64,000 bases of DNA from Colwellia sp. 12G3 (GTDB taxonomy: Bacteria; Pseudomonadota; Gammaproteobacteria; Enterobacterales; Alteromonadaceae). The stretch lies in contig NZ_PJAQ01000068.1 in the NCBI RefSeq assembly GCF_002836775.1, forward strand, positions 434,001 to 498,000. The letters are read 5' to 3'. Shown one piece after another: positions 38,900 through 49,762 of this stretch. The first letter of the stretch is position 1, and every line of letters begins with the position of its first letter. Under the pieces are notes generated by a model that did no database searches, was not told where the DNA came from, and saw only the letters and a list, made by a program, of their open reading frames with translations. Position numbers and translations under genes: made by a program.

Positions 38900-41431
38900 T
38901 TATTCTTTTATATGACGCTTCATTTTATTGGTTGCTTTCGCATTGACCGGATCATCTGGCCAATAATGCCTAGGATAGCGGCTTTTCATATCTTTTTGCA
39001 CTGCTTGATAACTTCCAGACCAAAATTTAACTAAGTCTTGTGTTACTTGAATAGGGCGTTGCGCGGGTGAAAGTAACTCTAACAACAAGGGAACACCTTG
39101 ATTTTGTTCAAAAACACCTTCCATAACACCCACAATAGGAGTTTGTATTAAGCCATATAACTCTTGCATCGGTAATGATACTTTGGGTGATTTATCTTGA
39201 GAATAACTAATAGGACAATGCCTTCCTGTAGGTCCCACATAAACAGTAGGCGCGGCTTGGCTTAATATTTTTTGCTCTTGATAATTTAGTAAAGATAATA
39301 ACATTTTTGATAAATCCAGTTTATCAAGCTGCGCTTTATTTTTTATTTCGCCAACAAACGGAGCAAACCAAGTTGTTAGCTTTGCCAAGAGTACATCATC
39401 ATCGATAATCGACAAATTATATTCGGGGCAATATTGATTCAACCACTGCCAACGAGCCTTGAGCGCTAGATCTTTGGCCTGCCAAGATAAAAATAACAAA
39501 CCTTTTTTCATCACTAACTCACACCACATAGTACTAATGGTTTCAGCCGTAACCTCTTGTTTCAATGGCTGCTCTGATAAAATAATTGCACCTAGTGTAG
39601 TTTGCCTTTTAGCTATTATCCTACCGCTTTTGCTGTCAAATTTTGCTATATCTTGTTGTTTTATTTGTGCAGGAAAAGCCTCCGTTATTTCAACTAAACT
39701 GATCTGACTAGCTAATCGTACACTTAACTGATTATCACCTTGGCTCGTTTGAGCAATAACAATAAAGTCTTCATTGGCTAATGCATCTTGTTCATTAACT
39801 GACGCGCCTTTGCCATTAACGCAAATATAATCGCCATGATTTATCCGAGCTTTCGCCACCCGCTCTGGGTAAGCATAAGCGATTAGTAGACCTGTCTTTG
39901 ATAAATCTAATGAATGGACGTTAAAACGTAATTGTACATTTTGCGCAAGTCGGTTTGCTTGCAATAAAATCCGTTCTAACACCGGATTTTTATTGCTCCT
40001 ATGCTGAATAAGTAATTGTAATCGGTGAACTAAGTCACAATCGAATTTAGCCTGTTCGCCCTTAAAAACATCGCGTTCTTCGAGTAACGCTGCGATTAAA
40101 CAAGCCAACAGTGTTATGTTCTGGCCTAGGTGTTGTGCCATTAAAATCATATGAGCGAAACGTGGGTGGCAAGGTAAATTGGCAGCTTTTTCACCATGTT
40201 TGGTGAGTAGGTATTTGTCATCGACAATAGCTAGGCTTTGTAATTCTTGCCAAGCTTGTTGTTCTTTGATTTTACTTGGTAGCTCCAATAAAGGTAATTC
40301 AGCTAAAGCAGAAACGCCCCATCGAGCCGCTTCAATCAGTGTCGGTAATAAATCTGCTTGTTGAATATCATTAACACTGTGTAAAGGTCTACGCTCAAAA
40401 TCATCTTTGCCATATAAGCGAATACAATGTCCTGGCATTAATCGTCCTGCTCGCCCTGCTCTTTGCACAGCTGAAGCTTTTGATATCTGCTTTTGCATAA
40501 GTTTATTCATCAAACTAGCACTATCAAAAACAGCCACTTTTTCAAGCCCGCAATCAATAACAAGATCTATACCATCGATGGTCAGTGAGGTTTCTGCAAT
40601 ATTAGTCGCTAAAACAATCTTACGGTGACCATTTTCACAAGGAGCTATAGCCTGCTGCTGATCCTTTAGAGTCAACTCGCCAAATAAAGGGCAAATTTTT
40701 ACACCTTCTGTTTGTTGCGCCATTAAACGCTCAAGTAAAAAATGGATATCAGCGACACCCGGTAAAAAAACTAAGATTGAGCCATGATGATCAAGCATTT
40801 TATCTTTGATAACCGTCAACGCATGTTCTCGCCAACGTTGATGGCCCTTAGGTGCTTGATAACTCACTTCTATAGGATAGCTTCGCCCTTCACTCTTCAA
40901 TATGTGTGCATCTGGCAATGCTTGGCTTAAATATTCAATATCTAGCGTTGCCGACATGAGCAGTATTTTTAAATCATCACGCAATTCTGTTTGTACTTCA
41001 CGGGTAAGAGCAAAAGCTAAATCGCCCTGTAAACTTCGCTCATGAAATTCATCAAAGACCACCAATGAAGTATCTAATAGCTCGGCATCTTTTTGAATAA
41101 TCTGCGTTAATATTCCTTCGGTAATAACCTCAAGTCGAGTCTTCGCGGACGTTTTACTGTCGTTGCGTAATCGATAGCCAATAGTTTCACCTACGTTTTC
41201 ATCAAGTTGTTTTGCTAAAAAAACCGCTATATTTTTAACGGCTAAACGTCTAGGTTGCAGTAAATAAATTTTTTTATTCGCCAAGCTTGGCAAGGTTAAT
41301 AACCATAAAGGTAAGCAAGTTGATTTACCTGCTCCTGGTGGAGCCGATAATATGAGGGTATTTTGCTCATCAAGGGTTTGGCAAAATTGTTGTTTAATTG
41401 CTTCTATGGGTAAAGAAGTGGTCACTGACAT
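38900..41431 (-). CDS. hrpB: ATP-dependent helicase HrpB
   Basis: DEAH-box-type RNA helicase, cytoplasmic. The 843 residues show Walker A SAPPGAGKSTCLPLW, the Walker B variant FDEFHERSL, SATLD, IAETSLTIDGI and the motif VI QRAGRAGRL, plus the C-terminal HrpB domain ending PRHYWPDDPVNAKAT. The length is typical. Its place directly upstream of mrcB is conserved in gammaproteobacteria. Confidence 0.97.
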   Translation of the reverse strand: MSVTTSLPIEAIKQQFCQTLDEQNTLILSAPPGAGKSTCLPLWLLTLPSLANKKIYLLQPRRLAVKNIAVFLAKQLDENVGETIGYRLRNDSKTSAKTRLEVITEGILTQIIQKDAELLDTSLVVFDEFHERSLQGDLAFALTREVQTELRDDLKILLMSATLDIEYLSQALPDAHILKSEGRSYPIEVSYQAPKGHQRWREHALTVIKDKMLDHHGSILVFLPGVADIHFLLERLMAQQTEGVKICPLFGELTLKDQQQAIAPCENGHRKIVLATNIAETSLTIDGIDLVIDCGLEKVAVFDSASLMNKLMQKQISKASAVQRAGRAGRLMPGHCIRLYGKDDFERRPLHSVNDIQQADLLPTLIEAARWGVSALAELPLLELPSKIKEQQAWQELQSLAIVDDKYLLTKHGEKAANLPCHPRFAHMILMAQHLGQNITLLACLIAALLEERDVFKGEQAKFDCDLVHRLQLLIQHRSNKNPVLERILLQANRLAQNVQLRFNVHSLDLSKTGLLIAYAYPERVAKARINHGDYICVNGKGASVNEQDALANEDFIVIAQTSQGDNQLSVRLASQISLVEITEAFPAQIKQQDIAKFDSKSGRIIAKRQTTLGAIILSEQPLKQEVTAETISTMWCELVMKKGLLFLSWQAKDLALKARWQWLNQYCPEYNLSIIDDDVLLAKLTTWFAPFVGEIKNKAQLDKLDLSKMLLSLLNYQEQKILSQAAPTVYVGPTGRHCPISYSQDKSPKVSLPMQELYGLIQTPIVGVMEGVFEQNQGVPLLLELLSPAQRPIQVTQDLVKFWSGSYQAVQKDMKSRYPRHYWPDDPVNAKATNKMKRHIKE

Positions 41432-41924
41432 CGATAAACTAACGTTATTAAAAATATGGCAGCCATCATAACAATTATTACTTGTCTGGCATAATTCGAT
41501 AATTAATTGAATTTCTCTATGATTGATTTAGCTTCGATTAAACATACTTTAAAAGTGTATCTGCAATGAAAAAAATTTCGATATTGTAGTTGAATATTGT
41601 TTTTTAGTTGAGCCAACAGATGTTAATTTTGGTGATAAGGTTCATGGCTGCATGGTAATGAATTCACCAAGCTTCGTATGCTTGTCCGGCAAAGTTGAGT
41701 AAACGTTACAGTGTGACTATTTCCGCCAATGGGAACCACTGTGTTTTTCCTATTATTAGTCGATAAAATGATATCGGCTTAGCACTATATTAAAAATATT
41801 TAGCACTAAATAGAATAAAAACTTGCGAATATAAATTTTTATGCTTACTTGGCAAGCTATTTAAAGGCTGTTATTACTAAACGTTGCCCTTTTATTAATC
41901 AGAAATAATCAGAGAGGAATGAAC
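41432..41924. other. Gene-free gap between hrpB and the 41925 gene
   Basis: About 490 AT-rich bases between divergent genes. No open frame with a credible ribosome binding site was seen on either strand. Only weak palindromes such as TTGGTGA / TCACCAA near 41640-41680 are visible. It presumably holds the two divergent promoters. Confidence 0.5.
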
Positions 41925-42368
41925 ATGGAATACTCAGCACATGGACGTTATGTCATTGAACAAAAAAAGAATATTTTATTAGTAGATGCACAAGGCCCTT
42001 TTAATGAGGTTACAGTAGAAAAATACCATCAAGATATAAAGCAGCTAACTGAAAAAATGAGTGGCGAACCATGGGGTTCATTAATCACCTTTCGTGGCAA
42101 TAGTATTTTTACCCCTGATGCTGAGCAACAATTAAGAGAAACAACTCAATATCGACAAAAAAAAGGTATGATTGCTATCGCTGTTGTTATTTTAAATAGC
42201 GCTTACGCTGATATGCAACAAATGCAATTACAGCGTATCTACCATGACTGCCAAATAGAATTTCATGTATTCAGTGATAGCGAAAGTGCTACCGATTGGC
42301 TCAATGGTTTTATTGAACAAGCAAGCTTATTAAAAAATAAACAACGAAAAACAGCGCGAGTTAATTAA
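41925..42368 (+). CDS. Conserved-type protein of unknown function (SpoIIAA/STAS-like fold possible)
   Basis: Not recognised with confidence. The ATG at 41925 lies 6 bases after GAGAGGA; another ATG at 41919 abuts that site and is unlikely. The 147 residues alternate strands and helices (NILLVDAQGPFNEVTVEKYHQ, WGSLITFRGN, IAIAVVILN, EFHVFSDSESATDWL), a pattern like SpoIIAA-like small domains. No signal or membrane segment. It is not tightly linked to sfsA downstream (73 bp). Confidence 0.7.
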   Translation: MEYSAHGRYVIEQKKNILLVDAQGPFNEVTVEKYHQDIKQLTEKMSGEPWGSLITFRGNSIFTPDAEQQLRETTQYRQKKGMIAIAVVILNSAYADMQQMQLQRIYHDCQIEFHVFSDSESATDWLNGFIEQASLLKNKQRKTARVN

Positions 42369-42441
42369 AATGACTATGCCAATATAAAATTACGTTATGA
42401 TTAGCTAAAATTAAACAGCCCCCTAACTAGCTCATTTTACT

Positions 42442-43155
42442 ATGATACTGCAACTGCAACCCGCAAAATTAATTAAGCGTTACAAGCGTTTTTTAGCCGA
42501 CATTAAACTTCCTAATGGTGAGGAAACAACTATACATTGTGCTAACACTGGTGCAATGAAAGGTTGTGCAGTGCCTGATGATACCGTTTGGTATAGCACA
42601 TCAACCAACACCAAACGAAAATACCCATTTAGCTGGGAGATCACCCAAAGCCAAGATGACCATTTTATTTGCGTAAACACTTTACGTGCTAACCAGTTGG
42701 TTGAAGAGGCATTACACAAAGGCCTTATCAATGAGTTATCTGACTTCAATGAATTAAAAAGAGAAGTTAAATATGGCAATGAAAACAGTCGTATTGATTT
42801 TTTAGCTACTTATAATCATGCTCCTGACACATACATTGAAGTCAAATCAGTCACCTTATTGGACAGTGGCCATGGTTATTTTCCTGATGCTGTCACCACT
42901 CGTGGCCAAAAACACTTACGTGAATTAATGGACATGGTCTCACAAGGGCATAAAGCTGTATTATTATTTGCTGTTTTACATACCGGTATTAATGCTATAT
43001 CTGCCGCGAGTCATATTGACCCCACCTACGCTGAGTTACTCAAAGAAGCCAACGCTGCGGGCGTTGAAATAATAGCCTACAAGGCCAACTTTTCACTCTC
43101 ACGAGGAGAGCTAGATTTTAATTTAGTAGAAAAAATTCCCTTTATTGAACGATAA
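42442..43155 (+). CDS. sfsA: SfsA family DNA-binding protein / nuclease
   Basis: SfsA family, linked in E. coli to sugar fermentation gene expression and reported to have nuclease features. The 237 residues include the OB-like N-terminus ([17 protein letters not shown]), [11 protein letters not shown] and the PD-(D/E)xK-like core [20 protein letters not shown]. It lies upstream of dksA, the order known from E. coli (sfsA-dksA-gluQ-pcnB-folK). Confidence 0.95.
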   Translation: MILQLQPAKLIKRYKRFLADIKLPNGEETTIHCANTGAMKGCAVPDDTVWYSTSTNTKRKYPFSWEITQSQDDHFICVNTLRANQLVEEALHKGLINELSDFNELKREVKYGNENSRIDFLATYNHAPDTYIEVKSVTLLDSGHGYFPDAVTTRGQKHLRELMDMVSQGHKAVLLFAVLHTGINAISAASHIDPTYAELLKEANAAGVEIIAYKANFSLSRGELDFNLVEKIPFIER

Positions 43156-43427
43156 AGATTGACTAGTCCTAGTAAAACTTGCTAAAAAACCTTGCTAAAA
43201 ATGTTTAAATAGCAGATTAAAATTATCATTACCATTAACTAGTTGATAAAATTAGATAAAATTTTTATTTTAACTAATTTGTTGATTTTCATCCTGAGCG
43301 ACACAATATAGTCCTGATTAATCGGGTCATATATAAAATATTGGTACTTACAACAAAGGCACTATACTTCCTAAAACGTGGTATATTAGTAAATTGCCTT
43401 GGTCTATGTAGCATTTGGAGAATAAGC

Positions 43428-43874
43428 ATGCCAAAAAGTAAACACAAGCCATTAGGTATCCTTGCCTTAGCAGGCGTTTCGCCATATCAAGAAAAAGCTG
43501 GCGAAGAGTACATGGAAGGGCCTCAACTTGAGCATTTTAAGAAAATTTTAGATGCTTGGCGCTTACAATTACGGGAAGAAGTTGATCGCACCGTATCGCA
43601 TATGCAAGATGAAGCAGCAAACTTTCCAGATCCTGTGGACAGAGCAGCTCAAGAAGAAGAGTTCAGTCTTGAATTACGTACACGAGACCGTGAACGTAAA
43701 CTTATCAAGAAAATTGAAAAAACCTTACAGTTAATTGAAGATGACGATTTTGGTTTTTGCAACTCTTGCGGTATAGAGATTGGTATTCGTCGTTTAGAAG
43801 CACGTCCAACTGCCGATCTTTGTATTGAATGTAAGACGTTAGCTGAAATTAAAGAACGTCAAATGGCTGGCTAA
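43428..43874 (+). CDS. dksA: RNA polymerase-binding transcription factor DksA
   Basis: Binds the secondary channel of RNA polymerase and mediates the stringent response with ppGpp. The ATG at 43428 follows GGAG; 29 codons of the open frame upstream are not part of the protein. The 148 residues contain the coiled-coil tip segment [19 protein letters not shown] with its acidic residues, and the four-Cys zinc finger CNSCGIEIG...LCIECK. It is followed 52 bases later by gluQ. Confidence 0.97.
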   Translation: MPKSKHKPLGILALAGVSPYQEKAGEEYMEGPQLEHFKKILDAWRLQLREEVDRTVSHMQDEAANFPDPVDRAAQEEEFSLELRTRDRERKLIKKIEKTLQLIEDDDFGFCNSCGIEIGIRRLEARPTADLCIECKTLAEIKERQMAG

Positions 43875-43926
43875 TTATTAGCTAACCATACCTAGTTCTA
43901 GCTAGCATTAACTAGACAGGGTTTAC

Positions 43927-44886
43927 ATGCAAAATTTGCATACCTTCGCATACAATAAGCGACCACTAGAGCCTAATCAGGCTTCTCAATATCGTGGTCG
44001 CTTTGCTCCATCCCCTTCAGGTTTACTCCATTTTGGTTCTCTTATCGCTGCTCTTGCGAGCTTTCTTGATGCTAAATCGTTTATTAATGATTACGGCCAG
44101 CAAGGCAAGTGGTTAATTCGCATTGAAGATATAGACAAACCTCGTGAACAAAAAGGCGCCAGCACAGCAATATTAACTGCGCTTGAAGCTTTTGGATTGC
44201 ACTGGGATGAAACCGAACTTTATCAAAGCACTCAATCTCAATACTACCGTGATATTTTATCTAACCTATCGAAGCAAAAACTAAGCTATTACTGTCAATG
44301 TACTCGCGCTCAGATCAAGGCTATCGGTGGTATATATCAAGGTCATTGCCTTAGTGCTAATCACTCCCCTAAAAATAGTGCTTTAAGACTTGTTAATCAG
44401 CACGGTCTGTATAATTTTAATGACCTATTTCAAGGTGATGTTGTGTGTGATAAAAAATTAGCTGATGAAGACTTTATTATTCACCGTAAAGACGGTTTAT
44501 TCGCCTACCAGCTTGCCGTAGTCGCTGATGATATTGCACAGGGCATTACCCATGTTGTCCGTGGTTGTGACTTACTCGAACCTACCGCCAGACAACTGAC
44601 TCTTTATCAAACATTAAATAATAGTTTTTTGAAATGTAATACCCCACTGTTCGGTCATATTCCCTTAGCGATAACGAGTGATGGTTATAAACTTAGCAAG
44701 CAAAACAAAGCGCCAGCTATTGATAACGATAGGCCGCAGCCAGCACTTATTGCCGCGCTAACATTTTTAGGTCAATCGCCGGCTCCTGAATTAGTGAATG
44801 CGAGTGTGGAAGAACTAATTAAATGGGCCATAAATAATTGGCAACGTAGCAACGTGCCTAAAGCTGTTGAAATAAACATTGATTAA
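43927..44886 (+). CDS. gluQ: Glutamyl-Q tRNA(Asp) synthetase
   Basis: Attaches glutamate to queuosine in the anticodon of tRNA-Asp. A truncated class I GluRS paralogue (319 residues) lacking the anticodon-binding domain. The HIGH-like motif is SPSGLLHFGSL, the zinc ligands are in YCQCTRAQI and GHC, and the KMSKS-like motif is KLSKQNKAP. It is directly downstream of dksA, as in E. coli. Confidence 0.96.
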   Translation: MQNLHTFAYNKRPLEPNQASQYRGRFAPSPSGLLHFGSLIAALASFLDAKSFINDYGQQGKWLIRIEDIDKPREQKGASTAILTALEAFGLHWDETELYQSTQSQYYRDILSNLSKQKLSYYCQCTRAQIKAIGGIYQGHCLSANHSPKNSALRLVNQHGLYNFNDLFQGDVVCDKKLADEDFIIHRKDGLFAYQLAVVADDIAQGITHVVRGCDLLEPTARQLTLYQTLNNSFLKCNTPLFGHIPLAITSDGYKLSKQNKAPAIDNDRPQPALIAALTFLGQSPAPELVNASVEELIKWAINNWQRSNVPKAVEINID

Positions 44887-44965
44887 CAGTCAAACCGATT
44901 AAGTTACTCAGCATTGAATAAAAAAGAAGTAAGCCACTGAAAAGCAATTTAATAAAGGAAATATT

Positions 44966-45658
44966 ATGTCTACTAACACAAAAAAAACTATTGTAATTAC
45001 TGGCGCCAATCGGGGTATCGGTTATGCCATGGCTAACATTTGTCAAAAGCGTGGTGATACTGTTTATGCGCTTTGTCGTCAAAGTTCTAAAGATTTAGAT
45101 GCGCTAGGCGTAAACATAGTAGAACAAATCGATGTGGCGACACAAGCAGGTATCGATAAAGCCGTATCAGCACTTAGCGGTATCACCATTGATTTATTGA
45201 TCAACAACGCCGGTATTTTACGTAACGAGCAGCTTAGCGACTTAAATCAAGAGACCATTGTTGAACAATTTAATGTTAATGCTATTGCTCCTTTATTTTT
45301 AAGCCATGCTTTACTGGCGAACTTATCTTCAGGTAGCAAAATTGGCTTGATCTCTTCAAGAATGGGCTCAATTACGGATAATGATTCTGGTGGTCGCTAC
45401 GGCTACCGCATGTCAAAAGCGGCGTTAAATATTGCGGCGGTATCATTGGCAAGAGACCTTAGTGAAGAGAATATCGCTGTGGGTATTTACCACCCTGGTT
45501 ATGTGCAAACAGAAATGGTTAATAGCAATGGGGTATTAAGTAATGGTGATATCAGCGCAAGTGTCGCTGCAGAGCGCCTAATTGCCTTAATGGATAACTT
45601 AACCATGGCAGACTCAGGTGTGTTTAAACACTCAAATGGTGAAACATTACCTTGGTAG
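44966..45658 (+). CDS. Short-chain dehydrogenase/reductase
   Basis: NAD(P)-dependent oxidoreductase with unknown substrate. The 230 residues have the cofactor motif TGANRGIGYAMA, NNAGIL, and the catalytic triad with Ser in ISSRMGS and Tyr/Lys in YRMSKAALN. The sequence is close to the C-factor/CsgA-like SDR group. It is an insertion relative to the gluQ-pcnB order of E. coli, with its own downstream terminator. Confidence 0.92.
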   Translation: MSTNTKKTIVITGANRGIGYAMANICQKRGDTVYALCRQSSKDLDALGVNIVEQIDVATQAGIDKAVSALSGITIDLLINNAGILRNEQLSDLNQETIVEQFNVNAIAPLFLSHALLANLSSGSKIGLISSRMGSITDNDSGGRYGYRMSKAALNIAAVSLARDLSEENIAVGIYHPGYVQTEMVNSNGVLSNGDISASVAAERLIALMDNLTMADSGVFKHSNGETLPW

Positions 45659-45693
45659 TCTTGGTCTATAAAAATTAGTTTATCGAAAGAAAT

Positions 45694-45719
45694 ACGGGCT
45701 TTGATTCCCGTGTTTTTTT
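45694..45719 (+). terminator. Terminator after the SDR gene
   Basis: Stem ACGGG / CCCGT (45694-45711) with an 8-base loop, followed by GTTTTTTTC. Confidence 0.75.
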
Positions 45720-45829
45720 CTTAGTGGCTGTTTTGCTGTTTTTTCATGCTATTTGTCGCGTCTGTTATTCTCTTTTGCCCTGCACTGTTATATCATTGCG
45801 CCACTATTTTATGTCTGTCTTAAAGGCCT

Positions 45830-47302
45830 GTGACTATCAAAAGCGTTATTAATTTATGCAAACGAGTTTTCTCCAAAAAAGTGAGTAAAACTATCGCCGA
45901 AACGACCCCTACAAAAAACGCTAAGAAAAGCGCCAGTAACAAAAAAAATGTTGCTACTGCATCCTTTGATAACCCATTAATTTTCTCAAGAGATCAGCAT
46001 CCTGTCTCGCGCCAATTAATGAGTCCCAATGCACTTAAAGTATTACACCGTTTGAATAAAGGTGGTTTTGATGCCTACCTTGTTGGTGGCGGCGTGCGCG
46101 ATATTTTATTAGGTTTTGAGCCTAAAGATTTTGATATTGCAACGAATGCAACACCTGATGAAATTAAAGATTTGTTCAGAAATTGTCGCTTAATTGGTAG
46201 ACGCTTTCGATTAGCCCATATTGTTTTCGGTCGTGAAATTATAGAAGTTGCCACTTTTAGAGGGCATCATGATAACGCATCAGAACAAGAGAAGAGCTGT
46301 AAAACAACCTCTAAGCAGAGCGAAGATGGCATGTTATTGCGAGATAACATATATGGCAGTATAGAGGAAGATGCTGAGCGTCGAGACTTTACTATCAATG
46401 CTTTATATTATTCATCTAAAGATTTTAAAGTTTATGATTTTGCTAATGGTGTGCAGGATGTCAACGATAAAGTTATTCGCTTGATTGGCGATCCTGAAAC
46501 GCGTTACCGCGAAGATCCGGTACGTATGTTACGAGCGATTCGTTTTGCCACTAAACTCGATATGCAAATAAGTGATGCTACAAAAGCCCCCATTAAAGAA
46601 TTATCGACATTAATGGCCAATATTCCTGCGGCTCGTTTGTTTGAAGAATTCTTAAAAATGTTCATTGCTGGTAAGGCTGTTGCAAACTTTGAGCAACTGC
46701 GTAGTTATGACCTCTTTGGTTACTTCTTCCCTGCTGTTGATCAAGCACTTAATGATGAATCAAACGAGCAAAGTTATTTACTCGACTTCATTATGCTAGC
46801 GATGGAAAACACTGACAAACGAATAAATAATGATCAACGCGTAACGCCTGCCTTTTTATTCGCTGCCATGCTTTGGTATCCATTACAAAAGCACATTCAG
46901 CAAATTAAAGTTACAACTCAACTTACACCACAAGATATCTTCTTTGCTGCCCTCAATGAAATCATGCCTGAGCAGCAACGCAGTATTGCGATCCCTAAAC
47001 GTTTCCAAGCCGTCATTAAAGATATTTGGATCCTGCAAGATAAGTTAAGTCGCCGTGATGGTAAGCGTGCATTTAAAACATTGGAGCATCTTAAATTCAG
47101 AGCAGGTTACGACTTCTTATTATTACGTGCACAAATAGAAGCGACACCTGAACTTGAAGAATTAGCGCTGTGGTGGACAGACTTTCAAGAAGTATCAAAT
47201 GATGCCCAACTCCAAATGATAAAAGGTGTAAACGTGCCACAAGGCTCAAAACGACGTACCCCAAAGAAACGTCGTAAACCTAGTGCAAAGCCAACTGAAT
47301 AA
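45830..47302 (+). CDS. pcnB: Poly(A) polymerase I
   Basis: Adds poly(A) tails to RNA 3' ends and promotes decay. The GTG start at 45830 opens 490 residues. A basic, Lys-rich N-terminus (about 1-45) precedes the nucleotidyltransferase core with GGGVRDILLGFEPKDFDIAT (Gly pair and catalytic Asp residues) and RRDFTINALYY. The C-terminal tail is very basic (GSKRRTPKKRRKPSAKP), as in E. coli PAP I. It is followed closely by folK. Confidence 0.96.
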   Translation: MTIKSVINLCKRVFSKKVSKTIAETTPTKNAKKSASNKKNVATASFDNPLIFSRDQHPVSRQLMSPNALKVLHRLNKGGFDAYLVGGGVRDILLGFEPKDFDIATNATPDEIKDLFRNCRLIGRRFRLAHIVFGREIIEVATFRGHHDNASEQEKSCKTTSKQSEDGMLLRDNIYGSIEEDAERRDFTINALYYSSKDFKVYDFANGVQDVNDKVIRLIGDPETRYREDPVRMLRAIRFATKLDMQISDATKAPIKELSTLMANIPAARLFEEFLKMFIAGKAVANFEQLRSYDLFGYFFPAVDQALNDESNEQSYLLDFIMLAMENTDKRINNDQRVTPAFLFAAMLWYPLQKHIQQIKVTTQLTPQDIFFAALNEIMPEQQRSIAIPKRFQAVIKDIWILQDKLSRRDGKRAFKTLEHLKFRAGYDFLLLRAQIEATPELEELALWWTDFQEVSNDAQLQMIKGVNVPQGSKRRTPKKRRKPSAKPTE

Positions 47303-47315
47303 TAACGGCAAAGAA

Positions 47316-47816
47316 ATGCAAAAAACAACCATTGCCTATATAGGGTTAGGTAGCAACTTATCAAACCCTAGATTGCAAATAAGCAGAGCTGCTGCCGAAA
47401 TTGCTAAAATAGAAGCGGGTAATGTTATTGCATTATCGGCTCTGTATTTGAGTAAGCCAATGGGTCCTCAGGATCAAGATGACTACATCAACGCAGTTAT
47501 TGCCCTAAAAACAAGCTTATCTGCGCTTGAATTATTAGATGCCTTACAAGCAATAGAGAATTCAGCAGGACGTGTACGAAAAGATAACCGCTGGGGCGCA
47601 CGTATACTCGATTGTGATATTCTATTATTTGGTAATGAATCGATAGAGAACGAACGCTTAACTGTTCCTCACTACGGTATGAAAATTCGAGAATTTGTTG
47701 TACTGCCATTAGCAGAAATCGCACCTACTTTACATTTACCTGACGGTACTTCAATCAGCTCCCTTGCTAGTGAAATCAACAGCAATGGCATAATAAAATT
47801 ATCGCTATTAAAATAA
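47316..47816 (+). CDS. folK: HPPK, 2-amino-4-hydroxy-6-hydroxymethyldihydropteridine diphosphokinase
   Basis: Pyrophosphorylates the pterin precursor in folate synthesis. The 166 residues from ATG 47316 have GLGSNLSNP at the start and the HPPK signature RWGARILDCDILLFG with its metal-binding DxD. A longer frame (from 47283) overlaps pcnB and adds a non-homologous segment. It is 13 bases after pcnB, the usual pair. Confidence 0.96.
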   Translation: MQKTTIAYIGLGSNLSNPRLQISRAAAEIAKIEAGNVIALSALYLSKPMGPQDQDDYINAVIALKTSLSALELLDALQAIENSAGRVRKDNRWGARILDCDILLFGNESIENERLTVPHYGMKIREFVVLPLAEIAPTLHLPDGTSISSLASEINSNGIIKLSLLK

Positions 47817-47892
47817 TAAATATTAAAACTATTGCCCTTAACACTATAATAAATAATTAGAACTACTGCTCATTAACCTATTCGGAAAAATC

Positions 47893-48687
47893 ATGGCTAA
47901 AATAACCACCGCAAGCTTGCTGAACATGAAACAACAAGGCGAAAAAATAGCAACCATTACCGCCTATGACGCCAGCTTCGCAAAACTATTTGACCAAGCA
48001 GGTATACACGCCATACTTATTGGCGACTCTTTAGGTATGGTATTACAAGGCAAAGACAGCACATTACCCGTGACTATCGAAGATATGGCTTATCATACAC
48101 GTTGCGTAAAACGTGGCGTTGAAGCATCCCTTATTATTGCTGACATGCCTTTTATGAGCTATGGCACTAAAGAGCACGCTTTAACAAATGCCGCACTGCT
48201 AATGCAAGCTGGCGCTAGCATGGTAAAAATGGAAGGTGGCGCTTGGCTTAATGACACTATTTCAGCACTGGTTGAGCGTGGTATTCCCGTTTGTGCTCAC
48301 CTGGGTTTAACGCCGCAATCGGTTAATATTTTTGGCGGTTTTAAAGTACAAGGTCGTGATGATGATAAAGCCGAACAAATGATTGCTGATGCAAAAGCAC
48401 TTGAAGCGGCCGGCGCTCAATTATTGGTACTTGAATGTATTCCCGCCACTTTAGGTGAAGCCATCACTCAGGCGCTGACCATTCCAACTATTGGTATTGG
48501 CGCAGGTAAAGAGACGGATGGACAAATTTTGGTTATGCACGATGCCCTAGGTATTGCCTGTAATTATATGCCTAAGTTTTCGCGCAATTTCCTAAAAGAT
48601 ACCGGTGACATAAAAAAAGCCATTGAGCTTTACATCAGTGAAGTGAGTCAAGGTAACTTTCCTGGTGATGAACACATTTTCAAGTAA
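47893..48687 (+). CDS. panB: Ketopantoate hydroxymethyltransferase
   Basis: Adds a hydroxymethyl group from methylenetetrahydrofolate to ketoisovalerate, the first committed step to pantothenate and coenzyme A. The 264 residues form the standard TIM barrel, with [35 protein letters not shown] and the catalytic Glu segment [15 protein letters not shown]. It is placed between folK and panC, and both pathway genes share the strand. Confidence 0.98.
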   Translation: MAKITTASLLNMKQQGEKIATITAYDASFAKLFDQAGIHAILIGDSLGMVLQGKDSTLPVTIEDMAYHTRCVKRGVEASLIIADMPFMSYGTKEHALTNAALLMQAGASMVKMEGGAWLNDTISALVERGIPVCAHLGLTPQSVNIFGGFKVQGRDDDKAEQMIADAKALEAAGAQLLVLECIPATLGEAITQALTIPTIGIGAGKETDGQILVMHDALGIACNYMPKFSRNFLKDTGDIKKAIELYISEVSQGNFPGDEHIFK

Positions 48688-48795
48688 TTACAACAAGTAG
48701 TGACGCAAGCTATATCAGAGAATATGTAAAATACAGCTCTATTAATAAGATACTAACACTATAATATTTATAATAAATAACGGCAAAATTAATTT

Positions 48796-49662
48796 ATGAA
48801 AACAGTCAGTCAAATTAGTGAATTACGTGCGCAAGTAAATGCATGGCGTCAACAAGGTTTAACCGTTGCTTTTGTGCCTACTATGGGTAACTTACATGCG
48901 GGTCATATTTCGTTAGTCGATGAAGCACATAAACATGCCGATAAGATTGTTGCCAGTATTTTTGTCAACCCAATGCAATTCGGTGCAAACGAAGACATTG
49001 ATAGCTACCCACGTACCATGGTTGATGACCAACAAAAATTAACTGCTGCGGGTACCGATTTACTCTTTACCCCAACACCTGACATTATTTACCCAAAAGG
49101 CCTAGCAAAGCAAAGCTTTATTGAAGTGCCAAATATCTCTGATGGATATTGCGGTGAAAGTCGTCCCGGTCATTTTCGCGGTGTTGCTACCGTAGTCTGT
49201 AAATTATTTAACTTAGTACAACCAGATGTCGCTTGTTTTGGCCTAAAAGATTATCAGCAAGTACAAGTAATCCAAACGATGGTTGAAGACTTATCGATGC
49301 CTATTACTATTATTCCCGTAGCAACCACCAGAGAAGATAATGGTTTAGCTTTGAGCTCTCGTAATGGTTATTTAACTGCTGAAGAAAAAGCTATCGCTCC
49401 TGTCCTACATAAAAATTTACAATGGTTAGCCGAAAAAATTAGTACTGGTTTTTCTCAAAATGACAGTATTGATTTTATTGGTTTGTCAAAACAAGCAGTT
49501 AAGGCAATAAATGAGGCTGGTTTACATACTGATTACCTCCATGTTTGCCAAGCACAAACATTGCAACCTGCAAGTGAAGATGACACACAATTAGTTATTT
49601 TAGCGGCTGCACATTGCGGTAAAGCACGATTAATTGATAACTTACAATTGAAGCTAACTTAA
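48796..49662 (+). CDS. panC: Pantothenate synthetase
   Basis: Condenses pantoate and beta-alanine with ATP to form pantothenate. The 288 residues carry the HxGH-like motif [45 protein letters not shown] and the KMSKS-like ALSSRNGYL. It follows panB with a 108-base gap. No panD is seen in the window. Confidence 0.98.
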   Translation: MKTVSQISELRAQVNAWRQQGLTVAFVPTMGNLHAGHISLVDEAHKHADKIVASIFVNPMQFGANEDIDSYPRTMVDDQQKLTAAGTDLLFTPTPDIIYPKGLAKQSFIEVPNISDGYCGESRPGHFRGVATVVCKLFNLVQPDVACFGLKDYQQVQVIQTMVEDLSMPITIIPVATTREDNGLALSSRNGYLTAEEKAIAPVLHKNLQWLAEKISTGFSQNDSIDFIGLSKQAVKAINEAGLHTDYLHVCQAQTLQPASEDDTQLVILAAAHCGKARLIDNLQLKLT

Positions 49663-49684
49663 TTACCTTTGATCTTCCTGATAT

Positions 49685-49723
49685 CAACTTACCTAGTCTA
49701 GTATGTCTTAGCTAGGTAAGTTG
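49685..49723. terminator. Hairpin after panC
   Basis: CAACTTACCTAG (49685-49696) pairs perfectly with CTAGGTAAGTTG (49712-49723) across a 15-base loop. No T run follows, so it may be a processing or stability element rather than a terminator. Confidence 0.4.
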
Positions 49724-49762
49724 CGAAGTAGCCGCTAAACTAGCGTTACTAAGAGCATACCA